Shown here: positions 56,038-64,000 of the stretch, one piece after another
Layout: each line of letters starts with the position of its first letter
Position numbering within the stretch: the stretch's first letter is position 1
DNA from: Dromiciops gliroides
Lineage: Eukaryota; Chordata; Mammalia; Microbiotheria; Microbiotheriidae
Direction: 5' to 3'
DNA: 64,000 nucleotides
Assembly: GCF_019393635.1 (NCBI RefSeq)
Contig: NC_057864.1
Coordinates: forward strand, 469,696,617 to 469,760,616
Program-made: the position numbers and the translations under genes
Notes under the pieces: generated by a model
Database searches by the model: none
Seen by the model: only the letters and a program-made list of their open reading frames with translations
What the model was told of the DNA's origin: nothing

Positions 56038-57139
56038 AAAGGAATCTGGAAAAGGGGGTATGGGGGCATCTTGTGCAGGCAGAGCTGCAGATCATGGCTC
56101 ATTCCTCCAAGGAATGGGGAAGGCTATGTTCTCTATTAAACCTTAGGTAGTTGTTCTAAATTTAGTTGCCACCCTTACCCCATTTTCTCCGGACCTGGTG
56201 TTCTTGACCTTTTGCTTATTTCTTGCTTAGGGGAGAGTCTGGAAGGGCTTTTGGAGAAATCTGTTAACATTTTAGTGAAACGCAAGGTTTTGAATGTGCT
56301 TGTCACATGAGAGGGAGGTCCCTATTCTCAAGGACAGCCACACACACAATTGAAGTGTGAATCCAGGGCCTTGTTCAATCAAACAGGTATTTTGCTGAGT
56401 AACAAGTGCTTGGTGTGGATGGGTGCTGAACTTACTGTCCCAACTTCACAGAGTGTGCCCTGTGAGGCTCTAAGATAGTTTACAGAACTGGAAAGAAGCA
56501 GCACAATTAGACACTGTGCAGACTGATCCTCTATAAAGTTTCAAAACAGGTTCATACATTATAATGGAGATGCACGTGCCCAGGGACATCCCTCACCTTT
56601 AAGGACCATATCATGGAAGGTAACTCCCATGATCCCCCAGGGCACTGCTCCTGAATGGACAGACTCTTGCTTGCCATGTGTGTGATGAACCAGGAGAGGC
56701 AGGCTTAGGCTTGACCTAATGAAAAGCTTCCTGAACATTAGAGCCTCCCAAACGTAGAGGGGGAGGGAGGGATTTAAGCCATACCAGACGTTGTGGAGGG
56801 GACTGCATTTCAGCCTTCAAAATCTCCACTCAGAGGCTGAATTGTACTGACCAGTAGTTAGACCCACGGCGATATTCTAAATTACGTTAATGACAGTGAT
56901 AATCCACACGAATTCTACTTGGACATCTGCTGGAGGATCATCCTCACAAACAGGGAGGGAGGGAGGGAGTGCACGGAAGGAAAGCTGGATTGGGAATGAG
57001 AGGCCCAGCCTGGAATGCATGATTCGAGGTACAATAAAGGGAGATGGAGATAAAGGATTTCCTCCCTCAGTGAATTTAGGACTTCTGAAGGAGCTAAGCG
57101 TGTATGTGAGATTACATACATCACTAAGCAATCGACCTT
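56038..57139. other. Mostly unassigned sequence downstream of the LTR
   Basis: No gene or family recognised. Contains the second copy of a 49-bp segment shared with CHCHD2 intron 2 (56770-56818) and (GGGA)n at 56758-56770 and 56953-56970. Confidence 0.4.
56770..56818 (+). repeat. Second copy of the 49-bp segment
   Basis: Runs GGATTTAAGCCATACCAGAC .. to CAGCCTTC; 4 kb downstream of the intron 2 copy. Confidence 0.85.
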
Positions 57140-57540
57140 TTATAGTGGAAAAATCACAGAGTGGAGTCAGCATAAGTTCAAATTCTTGATACTTGTTACC
57201 TATGTAACCTTAATCAAGCCACATCCTCCCTAAACTTCCAGTTTCCCTGTGTATAATGAAAGGCTTGAGTCAGATGACCACAAAGGTCACATAGTCCTTC
57301 CAACTTGATAGCTGAGCCTGTAAGTACGAGTAAGGCTGGGCGTTGTCAAGGTCCATCCAAATTAACAAGAGCTTCTCTAATTATCTGGTATTTCTCTAGT
57401 AAGAATTTGGTGGTTCCGGTGGTATCTTCCTCCATTAGAATGAGATCTCCTTTAGGGCAGGGATCCAGATTTTATCTTTCTTTGTCTTCCCTTTGCTTGG
57501 CACATAGTAAGTTTAATAAATACTAGTTGACTGACTGACA
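57140..57540 (+). mobile_element. MIR relic then L2 3' end
   Basis: MIR-like 57150-57300; L2 terminus 57435-57535 (TTAGAATGAGATCTCCTTTAGG..GGCACATAGTAAGTTTAATA). Confidence 0.7.
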
Positions 57541-57603
57541 ACCTACTTAGGGTGCTAAATTTACACAAAAACTATAATACCTTTTAAGGAGGAACCATTA
57601 TAA

Positions 57604-57832
57604 TATTGTTCAGTTATGCCTTACCCTTCTTGAAACCATTTGGGGATTTCTTGGCAAAGGTACTGGAGGGGTTTGCCATTTTCTCTTTCAGCTCATTTTA
57701 CAGATGAGGCAACTGAGGCAAGCTGGGATTAATTGACTTGTCCAGGGTCACACAACTAGTAAGTGTCTGAGGATTTGAACTCAGGTCTTCCTGACTCCAG
57801 TTCTATCCATTGCACCATCCAGCTGCCCCCAA
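57604..57832 (-). mobile_element. MAR1-type SINE
   Basis: TTGTTCAGTTATGCCTTACC.. to CATCCAGCTGCCCC. Confidence 0.88.
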
Positions 57833-57835
57833 TCA

Positions 57836-58250
57836 TTATAATAGTTAATATTTATATAGTCCTTTTAAGATTTGAAAAGCACTTTATAAGTTTTCTCCTC
57901 ATAAAACCCCTGGGAGGTAGGTACAATTATATCATTATGTATTTTGTATATATATGTGTGTGTGTGTGTGTATACATATATATATTATGTATTTTGTATA
58001 TATACATATATATGTTATATGTTATATATAATGTATACATTATAGCTATTATTATATTCATATGTGTATATGTGTACATGTGTATATATAAACTAAATGT
58101 CCCCATTTGTAGATAAGGAAACTGAGGCAGACAAGGTTAAGTGACTTGCCCAGGGTCACACAGCTAGTAAGTGATTGAGGCAGGATTTGAACTCAGATCT
58201 TACTGATTCAAAGTTCTACATTTTATCTGCTGCACTACCCATCTGCCTAA
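57836..58250 (-). mobile_element. MIR split by a TA/TG microsatellite
   Basis: MIR left part 57840-57935 and right part 58100-58248 surround (TATG/TGTG/TATA)n at 57940-58092. Confidence 0.75.
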
Positions 58251-58254
58251 ACAA

Positions 58255-58375
58255 TCTGGTATAGCGGTTCTGGATTCAAATGTCACATTTGTTTGTAAGT
58301 TCTATAGGACCTTGGGCAAGTCATTAACTTTCCCTCGGCCTCATCTGTAAAATGAAGAGTATGGATTAGAGCAAA
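58255..58375 (+). mobile_element. MIR relic
   Basis: GACCTTGGGCAAGTCATTAAC..CCTCATCTGTAAAATGAAGAG. Confidence 0.7.
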
Positions 58376-58535
58376 GCTTTCTAAACTGTGGGTGATTGCT
58401 CCATAGGAGGTCAAGTAACTGAATGTGGGGGTCACAAAACATTTGGCAGCATTCAAAGGTCACATATGCCTATTTTATATAACTATGTACCCCGGGTCAC
58501 ATAAACATTTCTTAGGTGAAAAGGGGCAGTGGCGA
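58376..58535 (-). mobile_element. DNA transposon-like repeat, family 2 copy 3
   Basis: CTTTCTAAACTGTGGGTGATTG..GGGTCACATAAACATTTCTTAGG aligns with family 2 inverted and diverged. Confidence 0.55.
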
Positions 58536-59188
58536 GGGCAAGATTAATTAGACCTGCATTAGAGGATCTCTGAGCTCTCTATCTGGGCTCTGTGATGGCT
58601 TCAGTCATCCCCTCTGTGCCTAGAATCTGAGCTCTGACCTCCGAATGTATGGCAACCACACACAAGGCAAATCCATGTTCCCCGATCTACCTGTATTTTG
58701 CCTCCCTCACAAACTCCTTTCCAAAGTAAGGCCCCCCCCCTCCCCCAGCGCAGGCTGCTTGCTACTCTCCCCTCAGCGAGCTGTCATGGCTCCAAGGTTT
58801 CCACATGCCATGTATTTTGGGCATCTCCATCTTCAGATCGGATATCAACCCAAAGAGCTCTGTCTCACATCCCGGTTGTGAGTGTGAGCCTGGGGCTCAT
58901 TCCCCACCTGTTCCCATGGCTGCTCCTCCCCACACTGGGATTGCTGTCCTCCTGTCCCTTGCTGGGAGGCCTTGGTGAGTAGCCAGCTCAGGGATCGATG
59001 TGCCTGCCACCATCCTTTAGGAAGAACTAAGGCAAGAAGAACCTCAGAATTACAGCGACTAATGAGCCTAGGTTAGCACCATAGGAGTCCTCCATGAAGC
59101 AAATAAATGGTTGAGGGCACTTGGGCATCATCATCTCCTGGTGGGAAACTTTCTCTGGGCCCCAATTGAGTTAAAGACCTTTAAATGG
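58536..59188. other. Unassigned sequence
   Basis: C-rich, with overlapping short open frames at 58645-58982 that show no homology I recognise. Confidence 0.4.
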
Positions 59189-59341
59189 AGGGGCAGCTAG
59201 GTGGCACAGTGGATAAAGCACCGGCCCTGGATTCAGGAGGATCTGAGTTCAAATCCAACCTCAGACACTTGACACTTACTAGCTGTGTGGCCTTGGGCAA
59301 TCCTCAATGCCCCGCCAAAAAAAAAATAAAAGGAAAAAAAA
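59189..59341 (+). mobile_element. WSINE
   Basis: AAGACCTTTAAATG duplication at 59174 and about 59343; lost part of the core near the tail. Confidence 0.92.
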
Positions 59342-59597
59342 AAGACCTTTAAATGTCTCCACTACAAAACTCAGACCCGTGCCAGGGATAATGTTTGTAG
59401 GTCATGTGCGCACAACCAGTTTGACAGGGGCACCTAGAGCCTGAGAGGTCATTTGTCCAGGTGGGGGAAAGGTTGCAACTGAGATCCATCCCTCTTTCCC
59501 TTCTCCAGGGCCTCCTCTCTTCTGGCCTCTGTTGGCTCAAAGTTGTACTAAGGTCTTGGGAACACTACATAGCAACCTATCTTTGCATAGAAGGAAC

Positions 59598-59729
59598 AGA
59601 GACAGAGGCAGAGACAGACAGACAGAGAGAGGGAGACAAAGAGACAGACAGAGAGGGAGGGAGAAAGGAGAGAGAGAGAGAAAGAGACAGAGACAGAAAG
59701 AGAGAGAAAAAGAGACAGAGGGAAAGGGA

Positions 59730-59790
<61 letters not shown>
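59598..59790 (+). repeat. (GA)n / GACA-rich microsatellite
   Basis: Imperfect GAGACAGA units grading into pure (GA)n at 59735-59785. Confidence 0.97.
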
Positions 59791-59791
<1 letters not shown>

Positions 59792-59872
59792 TTCCTTTGA
59801 CATTCAGGAGTGTCCTGATAAATGTTTAACAATTGGCTCTCAAAAAAAAAAAAAAAGAGACCACAACTCACT

Positions 59873-60024
59873 TTTGTTTTTTTTAAGTGAGGCAATTGGG
59901 GTTAAGTGACTTGCCCAGGGTCACACAGCTAGTGAGTGTTAAGTGTCTGAGGCCGCCTTTGAACTCAGGTCCTCCTGAATCCAGGGCCAGTGCTCTATCC
60001 ACTGCTCCACCACCTAGCTGCCCC
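59873..60024 (-). mobile_element. WSINE
   Basis: CCACAACTCACTT duplication on both sides. Confidence 0.93.
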
Positions 60025-60145
60025 CACAACTCACTTCTAAGTTTAATTTACATTATTAATTATTTTCTCTCACTTTCTTAAATCTTGGCAGCAACAACAA
60101 CAACAAAAATAAATCAAGCGCCAATTTGTAACACTGATTTCTAGG

Positions 60146-60149
<4 letters not shown>

Positions 60150-60203
<54 letters not shown>

Positions 60204-60235
60204 ATGTATATGTATATATATGTATATATATATCA
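60150..60235. repeat. (TA)n/(TATG)n microsatellite
   Basis: Pure TA for about 45 bp, then TATG/TATA mix, abutting an antisense L1 3' end. Confidence 0.96.
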
Positions 60236-60255
60236 CATTTCAATGTATTCATATT

Positions 60256-60400
60256 TTTTTTACATATAAGGTATTTTATTTTTTCCGTTACATGTAAAGA
60301 TAGTTCTCAACTTTTGTTTATACAAGCTTTTCAATTTCAGATTTTCCTCCCTCCCTCCCCCCTCCCCTAGACAGCAGGTAATCTGATATAGGTTATATCT
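60256..60400 (-). mobile_element. L1 3' UTR fragment, antisense
   Basis: TTACATGTAAAGATAGTTCTC..CCTCCCTCCC..TGATATAGGTTATAT matches 42760-42890. Confidence 0.85.
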
Positions 60401-60954
60401 ATATATCTCTATACATATACATATATCTATCCATCTATCAATGTATTCATATTGAAAATTTTAACAACCAGCTCTCCTCTCCTAAGCTACTTCTGGCTGG
60501 TTTCAGCACAGTCTTGGCTACAGTTGTCCTTCCTGAGGTCAACATAAGACTGACCTCTTCAGAACAGGAGAAGAACTGATCCCTTCCTGTGGGAGTTTCC
60601 CAGGGTCTCTGTGATGAGGGACTGATGGCCCAGCAAGGCTTACTGACCTCACACTCTTTGGACACGGATAGTTGAAGTTCCTTTCAATGCCAAGTTCCCT
60701 CAAGTAGAGTTGGGGAGGGGATGTGGCAGGGGAAGGGCCCTGGGGGAGGAGTTACAGGAGGACAAATTCCAACCATTTTAGAGCATCCTTTCAGCTTGGG
60801 GGCAGGGTGTGGGCTCCCTAACCTCTAGGATCTAGGAGTTTGGGGATTAAGGGTTTGTTGTTTTTGTTTTCTGGAGGGTCACACTTTTTTCCTCTTAGGG
60901 AGTTATAAGCAAATGACTCCCCCAAGAATCTACTCATTGTGTCTGAATCCAGAT
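60401..60954. other. Unassigned sequence
   Basis: No gene or repeat recognised. Confidence 0.4.
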
Positions 60955-61142
60955 GTGCTCCTAGTAGCACAGGGTCACAAATTTAGAGCTAGAAGAGAAC
61001 ATAGGGGTCGTCGGGTCTGACCCTTTCATTTTACAGATGAGGAAACAGAGGCAGAGAGATAGCAACTTGTTCAAATAAATGTAAATGGAAGAGACAAGAT
61101 TCGAACCCAGGTCCTTTTGCATGAAATCCAGGGTTAGTGAAC
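60955..61142 (-). mobile_element. MIR
   Basis: ATTTTACAGATGAGGAAACAGAGGC..AGATTCGAACCCAGGTCC. Confidence 0.8.
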
Positions 61143-61174
61143 AACACGTGGTGGTGGTGGGGGGGTCTCCTTGA

Positions 61175-61822
61175 TGTAGGAGGCAAAAAGGGGTTGATAC
61201 AAGACCTAAGATCCAAGTTCTAATTCAGATATGAGCTCTAAGAGGGATTCAGATGCCAGTTAATGGATAGTTTACAAGTCAGGATGCTAAGTTCTCTTGC
61301 CCACAGTAACAGGGAACAGAGGGAGAGTCTATGAAGACCTTAGACTATAACAGTGAAAAACATGATAGGCTATAGAGATTTAGACTAGAAATAAAATAAA
61401 AATGAAGATGTTTTGAAACTAAACATGAGAACCAAAAAGAGATATGAGCAGAAAAGGCCAAATTTGTCCCCAGATTCACCTTATGACAGGTAATCCCCCC
61501 AAACACACGTCCACAGAAAAAGGTACCTGTCTGGGGGGGGGGTTAGTTTAGGGTCCTAGGAACTCCAAATTAAGATAGGCCCTCCCCTGTCCCTCCCTAA
61601 GGTGGAGATTATTATAATGAGACTGATAAATCAATTTATCCATACTAGAAATATAACTTTCTATCTTTCCTAATTCAAGAGATTACCTTTCCACTTTTCT
61701 GGTTCTCTCCCTGTGATCACTCACAGTATTACAATAAAACTTGGGAAACTGAGTCACCAAGTCTTGTCATTAATTCTTTTGGGGACGACTCATGATCAAC
61801 TTGACCCTAAATCCATCCTACA
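61175..61822 (+). mobile_element. Solo LTR of a different family (family B)
   Basis: 648 bp with inverted ends TGTAGGA..TCCTACA. AATAAA lies at about 61734, followed by a plausible R/U5 ending. No internal viral sequence adjoins it. It interrupts sequence just after a MIR. Confidence 0.72.
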
Positions 61823-62489
61823 TCACCCTCAGGAAGGGGGCAGGGCTGGTCCCTCCAGGGCTGGTCCCTCTAGCCCCGGATGCTGCTGCTGTTGCTGTTA
61901 TTCTAAACCCCACCTCAGTCACCAGGCCCTGACCTAAGGGCACAAGAGCCTCTCAGAAGGGCCAACATCCTGAGGCTGCCGGGCGTCAGACACACCAGGA
62001 TCTCCCTGCCAAGGGGTGCCCCTGGGACCCTGCCAAGGCTTCCGTGAGAGATTTCCCCGTTTCTTCAGTTTTCCCTTTCCCCCTCTATCCTGTGTTCTGC
62101 CCATCAATAGTCTGAGGTTTTTCTGAGGCCCCTCAGACCAGTCCAGAAGGACTAGAGTCTCATCCCTCAGCACCCTTTGTACCTCTGCCACTGTCCTAAC
62201 CAGCCGTCTTCCGTCTCCCATGGGCCTGGCTGACCCTCCCGAGGAAGGGCTTCTGGGCCCACCTCAGGGTTCTGGGACCCAGAGCCAGAAGTTCACCAGG
62301 ATGGGACGCAGGGCCGTTTGCTTCCTCTCGTGGAGGCTGGCCAGGGGGTGGGGGTGTGGAGGAGCCATCTTTCTGAGCTACAAAACCAGTTATTTTATTA
62401 ACTGAACAAAAGAAGCAGTTGCCCAAGCTGTCAGCAACATTGGGTAAGAGGACATAAGGTTATCAACAAACATTTGCTGAGAACCTGAG
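61823..62489. other. Unassigned C-rich sequence
   Basis: GC-rich with overlapping open frames on both strands (minus 61934-62221 and 62196-62426). None has a recognisable domain, so no gene is called. Confidence 0.4.
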
Positions 62490-62635
62490 TCACTCCCCAA
62501 ACCTGGAATGTCCTGCCCTTTCCCTCCCTTCCTCCATCCCTGACCATCTTCCCTTCCCTTCCCAAGCCTCCCCCTCCAACTTTGCCCAGTGCTTGGAACA
62601 TAGTAAGTGCTTAATAAATGCTGGTGGCCTACTGT
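62490..62635 (+). mobile_element. L2 3' end
   Basis: CCTGGAATGTCCTGCCC.. to GGAACATAGTAAGTGCTTAATAAATGC. Confidence 0.85.
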
Positions 62636-63331
62636 CAATATACAGGCCACCTAAAAATCCTTCAAGGGCTATCGGAGAGAACTCTGGGAAGCTCATCAAT
62701 CAATTCCCAGTGTCTGACTTGTTCTAGGCAGAACCAAGAGGAGTGGATGGGGCCCAGAGGCAAGTTTTCAGCTTGATGCCTGGGTAGAAAGGGCTGGTTC
62801 AGGAGGGGGCTGCTTTTTCCCCTGAGTGGAAGTCTTGGAGTAGAGGCCGGCTGAATATTTGGCAGGTGGGTTGTAGAGGGACAGACTTGGCAGGTTCCTT
62901 GCAAATCTACTCTGGGATTCTGAGCTGTAACAAGGACCAAGCAAGTGAAGAGGCCCACACTTCAGGCAGGAGAAGCTGAAGAACCCAGATATATACCATC
63001 CACCCACCTGCCATCCCACGAAGCTATTCCCTCAGGGATTGGGAGGGGCAGTTTTCTATTTTTGTCTCCAGCACAATCTTAGCTTCTTGTCAGGCTGATC
63101 ACTGGGACCAGCTCTGCACCCCAACCCCCAACCCCCAGCTTAATACAGACCCACAAAGCTGCAGTCTGACTGGCTGCAGCCTTCCAGAACCCAGGGTCCT
63201 CTCTAAATCATGATTTTGATGAAGGAAGCCCTGAGTTCAAATCCAGTCTCAGAATCTTATAGCTATGTGCCCTGGGCAAGCCACTGTTAGACTGTGAGGG
63301 CTTGTCCTTTGCCTTTCCTTGTACCCCAGAG
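62636..63331. other. Mostly unassigned sequence
   Basis: A diverged SINE/MIR core lies at 63220-63285 (CTGAGTTCAAATCCAGTCTC). The rest is unrecognised; the next expected gene, PHKG1, is not visible. Confidence 0.4.
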
Positions 63332-63479
63332 TTTTTTGTTTTTTTGTGAGGCAGTTGGGGTTAAGTGACTTGCCCATGGTCACACAGCTAGTAAGTGTCA
63401 AGTGTCTGAGGCCAGATTTGAACTCAGGCACTCCTGAATCCAGGGCCGGTGCTTTACCACTGCGCCATCTAGCTGCCCC
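63332..63479 (-). mobile_element. WSINE
   Basis: ACCCCAGAGTTT-like duplication. Confidence 0.92.
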
Positions 63480-63526
63480 TATCCCCAGAGTTTAACACAG
63501 CATGGGGATTAAAATTGTCCAACCTA

Positions 63527-63673
63527 TGGGGGCAGCTAGGTGGCACAGTGGATAGAACACCAGCCCTGGATTCAGGAGGACCTGAGTTCAAATCCGGCCT
63601 CAGGCACTTAATACTTACTAGCTGTGTGACCCTGGGCAAGTCACTTAACCCCAATTGCCTCACCAAAAAAAAA
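63527..63673 (+). mobile_element. WSINE
   Basis: AAATTGTCCAACCT duplication at 63512 and 63674, exact. Confidence 0.95.
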
Positions 63674-63687
63674 AAATTGTCCAACCT

Positions 63688-64000
63688 TCAATGAGAGACC
63701 ACTGAGGCAGAGCTCTGAGCCAATGGCACTTCATGAAAGGGTCCATGGTCCCATCTATCCTAGATTCTCCTCACAATCTGAGATGCCCCCTTCTTCCAGG
63801 GCCTTATCTTTATAAGGTTTGACACCTGGTCACTCTAAAGAGGCTACACAAGTACAGAATCCCATTGGTCCACAGATCTTGCTTCACAGGCCAAAAAAAT
63901 GATACATCAGCTAGAAAAGGTATGTCAAGGGGGTAGTGACTTGGGTTGGGCTAAGCATGGGTCTTCTCCACTAAGTGGTCATGAGATGGTCACTTGCTCA
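63688..64000. other. Unassigned sequence to window end
   Basis: Nothing recognised. Confidence 0.4.

Noticed and set aside
58645-58982. Overlapping + frames downstream of CHCHD2, tested as possible PHKG1 exons
   Set aside because: No kinase motif (GRGVSS, HRDLKPEN, DFGFS) is present.
59461-59909. Arg/Glu- or Ser/Leu-rich open frames of 88-125 residues
   Set aside because: They are produced by the (GA)n microsatellite.
61934-62426. Two overlapping minus-strand frames, one starting MGNCFFC (myristoylation-like)
   Set aside because: No splice context, no recognisable domain, and the region is simply GC-rich.
1-63673. tRNA-like sequences with A/B-box motifs in the SINE heads
   Set aside because: They lack a full cloverleaf and mature tRNA ends and belong to repetitive SINEs, so no tRNA gene is called.

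Overview
The window looks like marsupial nuclear DNA, most likely from an Australian marsupial. About 45 copies of a tRNA-derived SINE of the WSINE1/WALLSI type (head GGGGCAGCTAGGTGG, tail an A-run) lie across it. With them are a second marsupial tRNA SINE (MAR1-type), marsupial L1 3' ends, and many old L2, L3/CR1 and MIR copies. Family names come from memory of sequence and were not checked by a search.

Only two host genes are intact, both on the + strand. The first is NUPR2, a single-exon gene at 34514-34852 in a CpG-rich promoter block. The second is CHCHD2, four exons from 49018 to 54014, with a poly(A) signal at 54315 and a CpG-rich promoter at about 48640-49017. These two genes also neighbour each other on one strand in human (7p11.2), so the locus is conserved. 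PHKG1, the next gene in human, was not recognised in the last 10 kb.

Two processed pseudogenes are present. An RPL24 copy (12688-14615) is split into three pieces by two solo LTRs of one family, the second of which also carries a SINE. A 5'-truncated NUDT9 copy (about 17155-18178) ends in an A-tail and holds one SINE.

Layout: 0.4-2.3 kb is an antisense L1, followed by an L3 relic. The 3-12 kb stretch is repeats, including an L1 3' end and non-autonomous DNA transposons. The pseudogenes lie at 12-18 kb and a long antisense L2 with reverse-transcriptase motifs at 18.2-20.9 kb. A nested L3 at 23.0-26.1 kb contains the most unusual item: a short piece of the LTR family that seems to run from its predicted cap site to its poly(A) site, ends in a (GAAA)n tail and is flanked by a target-site duplication. 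The 26.5-27.5 kb stretch is unusually repeat-free. The 28-34 kb stretch is MIR, L1 and SINE clusters. After NUPR2 come more L1, SINE, head-to-head RTE-like arms and LTRs up to CHCHD2. Beyond CHCHD2 lie a whole-looking LTR (55.5-56.0 kb), microsatellites and a second kind of solo LTR (61.2-61.8 kb).

No CRISPR array, bacterial operon, tRNA gene or rRNA gene was seen. The many short open frames over SINEs, microsatellites and L1 3' ends are not host genes.
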